The translations under genes and the position numbers were made by a program. Source: Paenibacillus illinoisensis NBRC 15959 (GTDB taxonomy: Bacteria; Bacillota; Bacilli; Paenibacillales; Paenibacillaceae). Taken from it: DNA of 64,000 nt. The notes beneath the pieces were generated by a model, which was not told the DNA's origin, did not search any database, and saw only the letters and a list, made by a program, of their open reading frames with translations. The DNA lies in the NCBI RefSeq assembly GCF_004000925.1, contig NZ_BIME01000004.1, forward strand, positions 186,001 through 250,000. The letters are read 5' to 3'. Positions 19,219 to 28,716 of the stretch are shown here, piece after piece; the first letter of the stretch is position 1, and each line of letters starts with the position of its first letter.

Positions 19219-20640
19219 ATGAACCATCCTGAATCATATCGCGGTCAACAGGTTGTTGTGCTCGGACTGGCAAAGAGTGGCGTGCAAGTTGCCAAGGTGC
19301 TGGACCGTGCGGGAGCGAAAGTCACAGTGAATGATAAAAAAGAGAGGGAACAGTGTCCCGAAGCATCCGAATTGGAGGCTTTGGGAATTTCTGTTGTATG
19401 CGGGGGCCATCCCGATGATCTGATTCATGAGGGTGTGAAGCTTGTGGTTAAAAACCCGGGCATCCCTTATCAGGCGCCACCAGTACAGCAGGCTCTTTCC
19501 CTCGGAATTGAGGTTGTAACGGAAGTGGAAGTGGCTTACCACCTCTGTGCAGCACCGATGATTGGGATTACAGGTTCCAACGGGAAAACAACGACAACCA
19601 CATGGGTTGGCAACATGCTGGAGCATGCAGGCTTGAACCCGATTGTGGCCGGCAATATCGGTACACCGCTCAGCGAGGCGGCAGAACAAGCTACGGCCGA
19701 TAACTGGATGGTCGTTGAACTTAGTAGTTTCCAGCTTAAGGGAACTGTTCATTTCCGTCCACGGATTGCGAGTCTGCTTAATGTTACAGAAACGCATCTG
19801 GATTATCACGGGGATATGGATGACTATATCGCTTCCAAAGCTAAAATCTTTGCCAATCAGCTTGCGGATGACGTAGCCGTGCTGAACTGGGATGATCCCG
19901 TATGCCGGGAATTGGTTCCTTATATTAAAAGCAGGCTGCTTCCGTTCTCCATGACTGAGAAGCTGGAAGCGGGCGTATACGCCGATCCTCCTTACGTGGA
20001 TGGAGAAGAGGATGATGTGAAACGCCAGGTGGTATATGCCGACGGTCAAGGAAACTATCACATCGTTATAGACGTTGAAAACATTGGAATACCAGGACAA
20101 TTTAATGTTGGGAATGCGCTGGCTGCGGTAGCCATTGCAGTAGCGGCAGGTGCCGATCCGGCTGTGCTTGAGGAACCCCTGTCCGAATTCAAAGGGGTTG
20201 AACACCGTTTGGAGTATGTGCTGGAGCACAATGGCGCCAAGTACTACAACAATTCCAAGGCTACCAATTCGAAGGCAACCGTCATGGCGTTGAACTCCTT
20301 CAAGGATCCGGTCGTGCTGATCGCCGGAGGACTGGATCGGGGTTCAGACATGATGGAGCTGCTCCCCTTGTTCCAGGAACGGGTAAAAGCGGTTGTGGCT
20401 CTCGGCGAAACACGTGAGAAAATCGCCAAGGTCGCGGAACTGGCGGGATTAAAGCAAATTAAGGTCGTCGATAATGAGGATGATGCTGCCCAGACGTTAA
20501 CCGCTGCAGTACAGGAAGCGTCGCGGCTTGCAGCGCCTGGTGATATAGTCTTGCTCTCACCGGCGTGTGCAAGTTGGGACATGTTTGCTTCTTATGAGGA
20601 GCGGGGACGCATTTTTAAAGAGGCGGCGCATAACTTGTAA
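19219..20640 (+). CDS. murD: UDP-MurNAc-L-Ala:D-glutamate ligase
   Basis: A 473-residue Mur ligase adding D-glutamate. It shows an N-terminal Rossmann-like UDP domain (VVVLGLAKSGVQVAKVL), the P-loop GITGSNGKTTTTTW near residue 115, HLDYHGDMDDYIASK and the C-terminal NNSKATNSKATVMAL block. It starts 3 nt after mraY with AAGGGGTTG upstream. A GC-rich hairpin directly follows its stop codon. Confidence 0.95.
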   Translation: MNHPESYRGQQVVVLGLAKSGVQVAKVLDRAGAKVTVNDKKEREQCPEASELEALGISVVCGGHPDDLIHEGVKLVVKNPGIPYQAPPVQQALSLGIEVVTEVEVAYHLCAAPMIGITGSNGKTTTTTWVGNMLEHAGLNPIVAGNIGTPLSEAAEQATADNWMVVELSSFQLKGTVHFRPRIASLLNVTETHLDYHGDMDDYIASKAKIFANQLADDVAVLNWDDPVCRELVPYIKSRLLPFSMTEKLEAGVYADPPYVDGEEDDVKRQVVYADGQGNYHIVIDVENIGIPGQFNVGNALAAVAIAVAAGADPAVLEEPLSEFKGVEHRLEYVLEHNGAKYYNNSKATNSKATVMALNSFKDPVVLIAGGLDRGSDMMELLPLFQERVKAVVALGETREKIAKVAELAGLKQIKVVDNEDDAAQTLTAAVQEASRLAAPGDIVLLSPACASWDMFASYEERGRIFKEAAHNL

Positions 20641-20664
20641 GTAGGGGGGTGGAAAAGCCCCTAC
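20641..20664 (+). other. GC-rich hairpin between murD and spoVE
   Basis: GTAGGGG (20641-20647) and CCCCTAC (20658-20664) form a 7-bp stem immediately after the murD stop and just ahead of the spoVE ribosome-binding site. There is no T run, so it is not a simple terminator; mRNA end protection or a translation effect are possibilities. Confidence 0.5.
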
Positions 20665-20688
20665 TTCCATGCAAGGGGTGGCCTCCTG

Positions 20689-21786
20689 ATGAAACAGACG
20701 CGACCGGCGCCGGATATCTGGCTCCTGATTTGTATTGTGGCATTGCTTGCCATCGGCATTATTATGGTCTATAGTGCGGGCTCGGTGCTTGCTTTTCATG
20801 ACTATGGCGATTCATTTTATTTTGTCAAAAGACAGTTGTTATTTGCTGGACTCGGACTGGCTGCCATGTTTGTCACAGCCAATGTGGATTACCGGGTCTG
20901 GCGGAAATATGCTAAACCGATATTGATCGCCTGTTTTATTATGCTGATTGCGGTGTTAATTCCCGGGATCGGCGTGGTCCGCGGCGGAGCACGAAGCTGG
21001 CTCGGCATTGGATCGTTTGGCATTCAGCCCTCTGAATTCATGAAGCTGGGCATGATTTTGTTTTTGGCCCACTGGCTGAGCAAAGAACCGGGGAAAATTA
21101 AAACATTCACAACCGGATTGTTGCCCCCGCTTGGATTGATAGGTCTCGCCTTCGGCATTATTATGCTGCAGCCCGATTTGGGGACAGGCACGGTCATGAT
21201 GGGGGCATCCATGCTGATTATTTTTACGGCAGGCGCAAGAATGAAACATTTGCTGCTGCTTGCCCTTGGGGGCGTTGCTGGGTTTGCCGCATTGATTGCG
21301 GCGGCTCCTTACCGGTTGAAACGAATAACGGCTTTTCTCGACCCATGGTCCGATCCGCTGGGTGCCGGCTATCAAATCATCCAATCGTTATATGCAATCG
21401 GACCGGGGGGCCTGGCAGGTCTGGGCCTTGGGATGAGCCGGCAAAAATACAGCTATGTGCCCGAACCGCAAACGGATTTCATTTTTTCCATATTGGCTGA
21501 AGAGCTCGGGTTTATTGGCGGACTTATTGTACTTCTACTCTTCCTGGTACTGGTCTGGAGAGGTATGCGAGTAGCGATGACAGTGCCGGATGCTTTTGGC
21601 AGTTTGCTGGGTGTAGGCATTATCGGCATGGTGGCTGTACAAGTCATCATCAATATCGGCGTAGTCATCGGGCTCATGCCCGTTACCGGAATAACCCTAC
21701 CGCTGATCAGTTATGGCGGATCATCTCTGACTTTGATGCTGACGGCACTAGGGATACTGTTAAACTTATCACGTTATGCGAGGTGA
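20689..21786 (+). CDS. spoVE: SEDS-family glycosyltransferase SpoVE (FtsW/RodA type)
   Basis: A 365-residue membrane protein with about ten spans, a SEDS peptidoglycan polymerase. Characteristic segments are GARSWLGIGSFGIQPSEFMKL, MLQPDLGTGTVM, a long loop with YQIIQSLYAIGPGGLAGLGLG, and the C-terminal GITLPLISYGGSSL. Its place between murD and murG matches spoVE in Bacillus, where it acts with SpoVD in cortex synthesis. A vegetative FtsW role cannot be excluded from sequence alone. The start ATG has AAGGGGTGG upstream. Confidence 0.88.
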   Translation: MKQTRPAPDIWLLICIVALLAIGIIMVYSAGSVLAFHDYGDSFYFVKRQLLFAGLGLAAMFVTANVDYRVWRKYAKPILIACFIMLIAVLIPGIGVVRGGARSWLGIGSFGIQPSEFMKLGMILFLAHWLSKEPGKIKTFTTGLLPPLGLIGLAFGIIMLQPDLGTGTVMMGASMLIIFTAGARMKHLLLLALGGVAGFAALIAAAPYRLKRITAFLDPWSDPLGAGYQIIQSLYAIGPGGLAGLGLGMSRQKYSYVPEPQTDFIFSILAEELGFIGGLIVLLLFLVLVWRGMRVAMTVPDAFGSLLGVGIIGMVAVQVIINIGVVIGLMPVTGITLPLISYGGSSLTLMLTALGILLNLSRYAR

Positions 21787-21793
21787 CTATGCG

Positions 21794-22903
21794 ATGCGAG
21801 TCGTACTAAGCGGCGGCGGTACCGGTGGACATATCTATCCGGCCGTTGCCATAGCAAGACAATGTGAGGCGGAGAATCCCGACTCGACATTTTTATATAT
21901 TGGAGGAACCCGTGGACTGGAGAGCAAGTTAGTGCCACAGGAGAACATTCCTTTTCAATCCATTGATATTACAGGATTTCGACGGAAGTTGTCCGTGGAC
22001 AATCTGAAGACGGTTATGCGATTTATTCAGGGCGTCCGGAAATCGAAGAAAATGCTGAAGGAATTCAAACCTGATGTGGTGATCGGGACAGGCGGCTATG
22101 TATGTGGACCTGTGGTTTATGCAGCTGCCAAACTAGGGATTCCAAGTGTCATTCATGAACAAAATGCAATCCCCGGCTTAACCAACAAGTTCCTTACTCG
22201 TTACGTGGATACCGTTGCAGTTAGCTTCGAAGGTTCCGAGAAGGCCTTCTCGGGAGCCAAAAGAGTAGTGTACACGGGTAATCCGAGGGCAACCACGGTT
22301 GCCAAGGCCAGCCGTGATCGAGGATTTGCCACACTGGGCGTGCCAATGGACAGCCGGGTTGTGCTGGTTGTTGGTGGCAGCCGCGGGGCAAAGGCCATCA
22401 ATAAAGCGATGGTGGACATGGCTCCCATGCTGGAGAAGCTGGACGATGTACACGTCGTTTATGTAACTGGTGAATCGTATTTTGACGAAACACGGGAAGC
22501 GATACGCAGTTCACTTGGAACGATGCCAAACCACTTGCATGTGCTTCCTTATGTGCATAATATGCCGGAGGTTCTCGCTTGTACCTCATTGATTGTGAAT
22601 CGTGCAGGAGCGTCATTCCTCGCCGAAATTACATCGCTTGGCATTCCGTCCATTCTGATACCGTCACCTAACGTGACGAATAATCATCAGGAAGCGAATG
22701 CGCGTACACTGGAAGGTGGCGGAGCTTCTGTCACGATGCTGGAGAAGGATCTGTCGGGAAATGCGTTATATGAGGCCATTGCCCGCATCATGAATGATGA
22801 AGCGGCCCGCAAACGCATGGCCGCTGCGTCTCGGGAACTTGGCAAGCCAGATGCAGCCGAGGTGCTGGTGAAGGAGATTCAAAGGCTTGCTGTACGCAGG
22901 TAA
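21794..22903 (+). CDS. murG: UDP-GlcNAc:undecaprenyl-PP-MurNAc-pentapeptide GlcNAc transferase
   Basis: A 369-residue peripheral GT-B glycosyltransferase that converts lipid I to lipid II on the inner face of the membrane. It has the N-terminal SGGGTGGHIYPA glycine loop, TGGYVCGP, HEQNAIPGLTNK, VVGGSRGAKAIN and the donor-binding RAGASFLAEI and PSPNVTNNHQ segments. ATG 21794 is chosen because GAGGTG lies 8 nt upstream; the ATG at 21776 lies inside the spoVE end and adds six unusual residues. Next comes the decayed murB. Confidence 0.95.
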   Translation: MRVVLSGGGTGGHIYPAVAIARQCEAENPDSTFLYIGGTRGLESKLVPQENIPFQSIDITGFRRKLSVDNLKTVMRFIQGVRKSKKMLKEFKPDVVIGTGGYVCGPVVYAAAKLGIPSVIHEQNAIPGLTNKFLTRYVDTVAVSFEGSEKAFSGAKRVVYTGNPRATTVAKASRDRGFATLGVPMDSRVVLVVGGSRGAKAINKAMVDMAPMLEKLDDVHVVYVTGESYFDETREAIRSSLGTMPNHLHVLPYVHNMPEVLACTSLIVNRAGASFLAEITSLGIPSILIPSPNVTNNHQEANARTLEGGGASVTMLEKDLSGNALYEAIARIMNDEAARKRMAAASRELGKPDAAEVLVKEIQRLAVRR

Positions 22904-23078
22904 AGTGTGTTCTGGGCGATTGTCACACACAAGGCAGGACTGACATAAGATACCGTATAAATTGTGACAATCGTTCCAAGGCGCCGCATCACGGTTTTTG
23001 TCGTATAGCAGGGGATACTTCCATGGATGTTGAGCAGCATGATATGCATAACGGCGGAAGCAATCCATACTATCAAAG

Positions 23079-23624
23079 GTGATTGTGGTTAGTACCAAAA
23101 GAAGTGGGCCCTGCGGGCAGAAGTTGTGTACATTTAACGCTGGTGCTTATGGATCGGATGTGTCACGTATATTTCAATCCGCTGAGATTGTGCTGGAGAC
23201 AGGGGAATGGGTACGTTACAGCAAGGAGGACAGGGAATTTGCGTATGGCCACTCTGTGCTGCATTAACGGAGAGGTGTTGTGCCAGAAGCTGTATATTTA
23301 GTTTGGCATAATGAGCGCAAAGTCGTTTCGGAAGTGATTGTGCTTGCCCAAAATCATAGACGTTTTGCCACTGCATATGCGTACGAGGGCAGCGTATTCC
23401 GAAATCCGCCCAGTGACCGAGCGGCCCGGCTGTTTCAAACAGCAGAGCCAAAGGGTAAACACGGGAGGCCTACAGGTATCCATCTTGCATGCCAATTTGA
23501 TTGTCAGTCCAGTCAAGCTACAGCAGAGGACGTTATCACCCTTATGCAGCAAATTCAGAGCAACTATATCATCTCAAAACGGTATAACCTGGTACCGGAA
23601 GTCTTTCCAGTGGGTGAGCGGTAA
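23079..23624 (+). pseudogene. murB: Decayed UDP-N-acetylmuramate dehydrogenase (murB)
   Basis: The 738 bp between murG and murA hold a broken murB. One frame gives FNAGAYGSDVSRIFQSAEIV (MurB has YMNAGAHGSD here), REFAYGHSVLH, then a TAA at 23265 where a Gln codon is likely, then RRGVVPEAVYL. The same frame goes on to EGSVFRNP and ends with QATAEDVITLMQQIQ and NLVPEVFPVGER. Between them a shifted frame supplies GGLQVSILHANLIVS (about 23463-23509), so a +1 and a -1 change offset each other. A further extra T lies at the VYIN position near 23135. Upstream, 22904-23078 keeps only scraps (for example PWML near 23020), so most of the N-terminal FAD-binding domain is gone. Not functional as read. 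Confidence 0.85.
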
Positions 23625-23641
23625 ACCCCGGAGGTGATACA

Positions 23642-24925
23642 TTGGACAAATTGGTGATTGAAGGCGGGAAACCCCTCTCAGGATCCATACGCATCCATGG
23701 AGCAAAAAATGCCGCTTTACCAATCATGGCTGCAAGTTTGTTGGCAGATGGAGAAGTCACGCTGCACAACGTTCCACACTTGCTGGACATTGAAGTAATG
23801 CTGTATATCCTGGAACGGCTTGGATGCACGTGTCGGCATGAACAGGGAACAGTGACGATTGATACATCGTCTATCCGGTCATATGATGTACCTGAGGATC
23901 TGATGAAACAGATGCGCTCTTCCATTTTCTTGATGGGGCCATTGCTGGCTAAGTTTGGGCAAGTATCCGTATACCAGCCAGGTGGTTGTGCCATCGGAGA
24001 ACGCAAGATTGATCTTCACCTCCGGGGCCTGGAAGCGCTCGGAGCATCAATTGAAGAGCTTGATCAACAGATTATCTGCCGGGGCCGTAAGCTGGTTGGG
24101 ACGGATATTCATCTGGACTTCCCAAGTGTGGGTGCCACGGAAAATATCATGATGGCAGCCGTTACGGCTGAGGGCACAACAACGATATTCAATGCAGCCA
24201 GAGAACCTGAGATTCAGGACTTGCAGCATTTTCTCAACGCGATGGGTGCAAGTATAATTGGAGCCGGCACCGATACAATTACGATTAACGGTGTGGAGAA
24301 ACTGAAGCCTTGTTCCTACGAGATCATACCTGATCGGATCGTGGCCGGCACCGTCATGATTGCAGCAGCAGCGACTAGAGGCAATGTTACCCTGACACAT
24401 TGCAACCCGGCACACCTTACTTCCCTTATACATGTGTTGAAGCGCACTGGTGTTCAAATCACGGTCTGCAATGATATAATGACGGTGAGCTGTATGAGCC
24501 GTCCCAAATCCGTGGATCGCATTGTAACATCACCGTACCCTTCGTTTCCGACTGACCTGCAGTCACAAATCATGGTCTTACTCAGTTTGGCTGATGGGTT
24601 CAGTGTAATGAAGGAGACGGTATTTGAGGGACGCTTCAAGCACGTGGATGAGCTTAACGTCATGGGTGCAGATATTTCGGTCGATCTGAATGCAGCCTTT
24701 ATCCGAGGAGTCCCGCGTTTGTACGGAGCTACAGTTGAAGCAACCGACCTGCGTGCAGGTGCAGCTCTGGTTATTGCTGGCCTTGCTGCCCAGGGGAAAA
24801 CGGTTGTTGAGCAAGTGCATCATATTGACAGAGGGTACGACCGCATCGAGAAGTTGTTCCAGAGCCTTGGAGCTTCGGTTGAGCGACAGTCCCCCGTTTC
24901 GAAACAGCTGGATTTTGCCAATTAA
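23642..24925 (+). CDS. murA: UDP-N-acetylglucosamine 1-carboxyvinyltransferase
   Basis: A 427-residue EPSP-synthase-fold enzyme for the first committed step of peptidoglycan synthesis, the target of fosfomycin. It begins with the family DKLVIEGGKPLSG...GAKNAALPI and has Cys116 in QPGGCAIGERKIDLHL, equivalent to the catalytic Cys115 of Escherichia coli. The C-terminal FPTDLQSQ and EVQ/EATDLRAGAALV-like segments are present. The start is TTG 23642 with GGAGGTGAT about 5 nt upstream. Its product feeds MurB, whose local gene is destroyed. Bacilli often have two murA genes; which paralogue this is cannot be told here. Confidence 0.95.
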   Translation: MDKLVIEGGKPLSGSIRIHGAKNAALPIMAASLLADGEVTLHNVPHLLDIEVMLYILERLGCTCRHEQGTVTIDTSSIRSYDVPEDLMKQMRSSIFLMGPLLAKFGQVSVYQPGGCAIGERKIDLHLRGLEALGASIEELDQQIICRGRKLVGTDIHLDFPSVGATENIMMAAVTAEGTTTIFNAAREPEIQDLQHFLNAMGASIIGAGTDTITINGVEKLKPCSYEIIPDRIVAGTVMIAAAATRGNVTLTHCNPAHLTSLIHVLKRTGVQITVCNDIMTVSCMSRPKSVDRIVTSPYPSFPTDLQSQIMVLLSLADGFSVMKETVFEGRFKHVDELNVMGADISVDLNAAFIRGVPRLYGATVEATDLRAGAALVIAGLAAQGKTVVEQVHHIDRGYDRIEKLFQSLGASVERQSPVSKQLDFAN

Positions 24926-24935
24926 CGTCCTTTGA

Positions 24936-24967
24936 GTCCCCTTCTTTAGAATGCTGTGGGAGGGGAC
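24936..24967 (+). other. Small inverted repeat between murA and divIB
   Basis: GTCCCCT (24936-24942) pairs with AGGGGAC (24961-24967), just upstream of the divIB ribosome-binding site. There is no T run; it may be structural or fortuitous. Confidence 0.35.
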
Positions 24968-24991
24968 CGAAGGCTTTGTGGAGCGCGACCT

Positions 24992-25759
24992 ATGCCTAAA
25001 AGTCAAATTCCGGTTCTGAAGAAGAATCGGCCTAAAGGAAACACAAGTCGTAAACTTGTTCTTATTCTGTTACTTCTTTTTATTGTATTGCTTGCCGTGC
25101 TGTTCTTCCGCTCTTCCATGAGCCGGATTTCGAGCATTGAGATTACGGGTAATGTATACACGACAACTTCCGAACTGCTGGAGAAAAGTGGTTTGAAGGA
25201 AGGCGATCAGTTTTTTGGGACAAGCTCCGCTGAGGTCATTGAGCGTTTGAAGACGTTCAAAGCGGTAGCGAATGTGACAGTGGATAAACAGTTTCCGGGG
25301 ATCGTTCATATCAAGGTTCAGGAGTATCCGACGGTTGCTTACGAACTGGGTGCGGATGGTACCCTCCAGGCGATCCTGGCCAGTGGGACAAGCTTGAATG
25401 TTCCGGCCAATATCGGAGTTGCTGTGGAGAAGCCCATTCTGACCCAGTGGAAAGCAGACGATCCGCTCAAAGAACAATTGAGTGAGACGCTTGCCAAAAT
25501 TCCAAACGAATTGACAACGGATATATCGGAGATTATTCCTAACCCTACGCCTTCGTTCCCGGATCAGATCCGGCTTTATACCAAATCACAGTTTGAAGTG
25601 ATTACCACGATCTCCAAGCTGCCGGATAAGGTGGAGTACCTGAATCAGGTTATTGAGACGGAGCGGCCAGGGAAAATCACGATGCTTGAGGCAGACACGT
25701 ACGTGCCTTTTATCGCAGATGACCCTGAAGATGGTGAAGAGCCAGGTGCAACGCCCTGA
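24992..25759 (+). CDS. divIB: Cell division protein DivIB/FtsQ
   Basis: A 255-residue bitopic protein: a basic cytoplasmic tail of about 28 residues, one membrane span (LVLILLLLFIVLLAVLFF), then a POTRA domain starting SSIEITGNVYTTTSELLEKSGL and a beta domain. With FtsL and DivIC it regulates septal wall synthesis. The start ATG 24992 has GGAG 8 nt upstream; the GTG at 24956 would add a tail without family character. It lies between murA and ftsA, and the ylxW, ylxX and sbp genes of Bacillus subtilis are absent. Confidence 0.9.
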   Translation: MPKSQIPVLKKNRPKGNTSRKLVLILLLLFIVLLAVLFFRSSMSRISSIEITGNVYTTTSELLEKSGLKEGDQFFGTSSAEVIERLKTFKAVANVTVDKQFPGIVHIKVQEYPTVAYELGADGTLQAILASGTSLNVPANIGVAVEKPILTQWKADDPLKEQLSETLAKIPNELTTDISEIIPNPTPSFPDQIRLYTKSQFEVITTISKLPDKVEYLNQVIETERPGKITMLEADTYVPFIADDPEDGEEPGATP

Positions 25760-25798
25760 TCCTCTTGCCAATCACGTATGACAGTTAATGAAAAGTCC

Positions 25799-25826
25799 AA
25801 GCAGGGTCGGGGTTTGACCCTGTTTC
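25799..25826 (+). terminator. Hairpin after divIB
   Basis: CAGGGTC (25802-25808) pairs with GACCCTG (25816-25822), extended by A-T pairs on both sides to about 10 bp, then TTTC. This is a modest terminator in the 295-bp divIB-ftsA gap. The rest of that gap (25827-26054) is AT-rich and probably holds the ftsA promoter, but I could not fix one. Confidence 0.5.
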
Positions 25827-26054
25827 ATCCGTGAAAGTTGTTCTTTCTGAGACGGAGAAAAAATGATACACTTGAACTTATGGCACATAAGTTGTCTCCT
25901 TCTTTTTTCTTCAAGGTTTTATGTCTCGCAACCAGATCTTGGCACCCAAAAAAATTGTAGAAAAAAGAGGGAAAGCCTAACGTGTGTTGAATATGTTTTA
26001 AGAGTGTTTAAACCCGAACGTATTTTACTATTGGAGTCAGGAGGTGCCACAGAC

Positions 26055-27335
26055 TTGAGCAACAATGACATCATTGTTAGTTTGGACATCGGTACATCCA
26101 AAATTCGCGCTATTATTGGGGAAATTAATAATGGAACCTTTAATATTATTGGAGTTGGATCTGCCGACTCGGAGGGAATTCGCAAAGGTGTAATCGTAGA
26201 TATCGATCAAACGGTGCAGTCGATCCGCAATGCAGTGGATCATGCTGAACGTATGGTAGGTATTCAAATATCCGAAGTATATGTTGGAATCTCAGGTAAT
26301 CATATCGGACTGATGAGCAGTCACGGCGTCGTGGCGGTGTCTAACGAGGATCGTGAAATCGGAGAAGAAGACATGGAACGGGTGTTGAAAGCAGCCGAGG
26401 TGATTGCGGTTCCGCCGGAACGGGAAATTATTGATGTTGTCGCCAAGCAGTACGTTGTAGACGGCTTGGAGGGCATACAGGATCCCCGGGGTATGATTGG
26501 AGTTCGACTGGAAGTTGAGGCAACAATCATAACGGGTGCAAAAACCGCGATACATAATCTTTTGCGCTGCGTGGAAAAAGCGGGTCTGAAGGTAAGCGAT
26601 CTGGTGCTCATGTCACTTGGAGCAGGTCAGCTTGCTTTATCTAAAGACGAAAAAACGATGGGATCTGTTCTTGTTGATATTGGAGCAGGTGCAACAACCA
26701 TCGCTGTCTTTGAAGAAGACAGTCTTGTTGCAACGTCAACCCTGCCGATCGGTGGAGAATTTGTTACCAACGATATTGCGTATGGATTGCGTACCTTAAC
26801 TGATCAAGCCGAAAAGGTGAAGCTGAAATATGGCTGCGCATGGCTTGATGATGCTGCGGCTGACGTCATGTTCAAAGTCACGCGAATCGGCAGCAATGTG
26901 GACAAGGAATTCTCGCAGGAGGACCTTGCTGCGATTATCGAACCGCGTGTTCAGGAAATATTCCAGATGATTTCCCAAGAAGTGAAGCGCCTCGGTTACA
27001 CGGAGCTTCCCGGAGGTTATATACTAACGGGAGGGACCGTCTCCATGCCAGGTGTTCTGCAAGTAGCTCAGCATGAGCTTGCTGCATCGGTACGAATTGC
27101 CGTTCCGGATTACATCGGTGTTCGCGACCCGGGCTACACAAGCGGCGTCGGTATTTTGCACAGTGTAATTCGCAGTTTGCGCATTCGTCCATCGGTAAGC
27201 AGCGGCGGTGGCAGCAACAATAATAATAACAACAAGAAACCGACCAACCGTGTTAAGCCGAGTGCGTCTCCGGAATCGGAGCAAAAACCGGGTTTGTTCG
27301 AACGGCTGAAAAATATGTTCAGCGAATTTATATAA
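26055..27335 (+). CDS. ftsA: Cell division protein FtsA
   Basis: A 426-residue actin-like ATPase that tethers FtsZ to the membrane. It starts NNDIIVSLDIGTSKIRAIIGE with the phosphate-1 loop, has the 1C domain with GISGNHIGLMSSHGVV, the phosphate-2 motif LVDIGAGATTIAVF, and the C-terminal amphipathic membrane-targeting helix PGLFERLKNMFSEF. A Ser/Gly/Asn-rich linker (around residues 380-400) precedes that helix. The start is TTG 26055 with AGGAGG 10 nt upstream; an in-frame extension to 25863 lacks family similarity and is rejected. Confidence 0.95.
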   Translation: MSNNDIIVSLDIGTSKIRAIIGEINNGTFNIIGVGSADSEGIRKGVIVDIDQTVQSIRNAVDHAERMVGIQISEVYVGISGNHIGLMSSHGVVAVSNEDREIGEEDMERVLKAAEVIAVPPEREIIDVVAKQYVVDGLEGIQDPRGMIGVRLEVEATIITGAKTAIHNLLRCVEKAGLKVSDLVLMSLGAGQLALSKDEKTMGSVLVDIGAGATTIAVFEEDSLVATSTLPIGGEFVTNDIAYGLRTLTDQAEKVKLKYGCAWLDDAAADVMFKVTRIGSNVDKEFSQEDLAAIIEPRVQEIFQMISQEVKRLGYTELPGGYILTGGTVSMPGVLQVAQHELAASVRIAVPDYIGVRDPGYTSGVGILHSVIRSLRIRPSVSSGGGSNNNNNNKKPTNRVKPSASPESEQKPGLFERLKNMFSEFI

Positions 27336-27483
27336 CAGGTTGAATCTATTTCATACTTCTAGAAGCCGTCTGAATGCGCTGGTATTAATATATACGCCTT
27401 CGTTCGTCGATATATGAAATTGATTCGGTTCAATCAAAAATTGGACGGGCCATCCATGCACATTGAGGGGGAGATGGAATAAT

Positions 27484-28596
27484 ATGTTGGAATTTGATTT
27501 CGAGATGGAGAGCTTGGCTCAAATAAAAGTCATCGGTGTAGGCGGCGGCGGAAGCAATGCAGTCAACCGTATGATCGAAAATGGTGTACAAGGTGTAGAA
27601 TTTATAACGGTGAACACGGATGCTCAAGCGTTGCATCTGGCGAAATCCGAACATAAATTGCAAATCGGTGATAAACTGACCCGTGGTCTTGGCGCAGGTG
27701 CCAACCCGGATGTAGGTAAAAAAGCAGCCGAAGAATCTCGCGATTTGATCATGAACACATTGAAAGGTGCGGACATGGTATTTGTAACTGCCGGTATGGG
27801 CGGTGGTACAGGTACAGGTGCAGCTCCAGTCATCGCTGAGATTGCCAAAGAGTGCGGTGCGCTTACCGTAGGTGTGGTTACACGTCCATTTACCTTTGAA
27901 GGACGCAAACGTTCCAGCCATGCAGAGCAAGGGATTGAAGCTCTCAAGGAAAAAGTGGATACGCTGATTGTCATTCCGAACGACCGCTTGCTTGAAATCG
28001 TAGATAAAAAGACGCCGATGCTTGAGGCGTTCCGTCAAGCAGATAATGTACTGCGTCAAGCGGTACAAGGTATCTCGGATCTGATCGCTGTACCGGGTCT
28101 GATCAACCTTGACTTTGCAGACGTAAAAACCATTATGACTGAACGTGGATCTGCTTTGATGGGAATCGGAGAAGCAACAGGTGAAAATCGTGCGGCTGAG
28201 GCTGCTCGCAAAGCGATTATGAGCCCATTGCTGGAAACATCCATCGAAGGTGCACGCGGGGTTATCATGAACATCACAGGTGGCATCAACCTGTCACTTT
28301 ATGAAGTGAATGAAGCAGCCGAGATCGTTACGTCTGCATCCGATCCGGAAGTGAACATGATCTTCGGTGCCATCATTGATGAAAATCTGAAAGAAGAAAT
28401 CAAGGTTACGGTTATTGCTACTGGTTTTGAAGACAAGCCTGTCTCACCACCACCAGGACGCAAACCGACACCAACGAGTGAGCCTGCTGAAAATCGCTCG
28501 CCTAATCTTCGCCCGTTCGGGAATCAGCCGAGCAGTGATCAGCTGGATATTCCGACATTTTTGCGCAATCGTTCACGCAATAACAATAACGACTAA
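27484..28596 (+). CDS. ftsZ: Cell division GTPase FtsZ
   Basis: A 370-residue tubulin-like GTPase that forms the Z ring. It has [13 protein letters not shown] at the N-terminus, the tubulin signature GGGTGTG at residues 106-112, the T7 loop [11 protein letters not shown], a variable Pro/Ser/Asn linker and the C-terminal conserved peptide [10 protein letters not shown] that binds FtsA and SepF. The ATG at 27484 has GAGGGGGAG 10 nt upstream; the TTG at 27463 is not needed. It ends the dcw cluster and is followed by a terminator. Confidence 0.97.
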   Translation: MLEFDFEMESLAQIKVIGVGGGGSNAVNRMIENGVQGVEFITVNTDAQALHLAKSEHKLQIGDKLTRGLGAGANPDVGKKAAEESRDLIMNTLKGADMVFVTAGMGGGTGTGAAPVIAEIAKECGALTVGVVTRPFTFEGRKRSSHAEQGIEALKEKVDTLIVIPNDRLLEIVDKKTPMLEAFRQADNVLRQAVQGISDLIAVPGLINLDFADVKTIMTERGSALMGIGEATGENRAAEAARKAIMSPLLETSIEGARGVIMNITGGINLSLYEVNEAAEIVTSASDPEVNMIFGAIIDENLKEEIKVTVIATGFEDKPVSPPPGRKPTPTSEPAENRSPNLRPFGNQPSSDQLDIPTFLRNRSRNNNND

Positions 28597-28617
28597 GCAG
28601 CACTCATATTTAACTTC

Positions 28618-28656
28618 AAACCCGGTTCTCCTTATGGAGAAACCGGGTTTTTCTGT
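28618..28656 (+). terminator. Terminator after ftsZ
   Basis: AAACCCGGTTCTCC pairs with GGAGAAACCGGGTTT (one bulged base) with a TTAT loop and T-rich tail. Confidence 0.88.
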
Positions 28657-28716
28657 TTTTCTATCTACAGCATATCAAACAGAAATGAACAAATTCTGAA
28701 CAAGGGTCACGAGGAA

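Noticed and set aside
23134-23451. Minus-strand and alternative small ORFs in the murG-murA gap
   Set aside because: The interval is better explained as a decayed plus-strand murB; the opposite-strand frames show no family signal.
25863-26054. A 64-residue N-terminal extension of ftsA
   Set aside because: The true FtsA start LSNNDIIVSLDIG has its own AGGAGG; the extension has no relation to FtsA.
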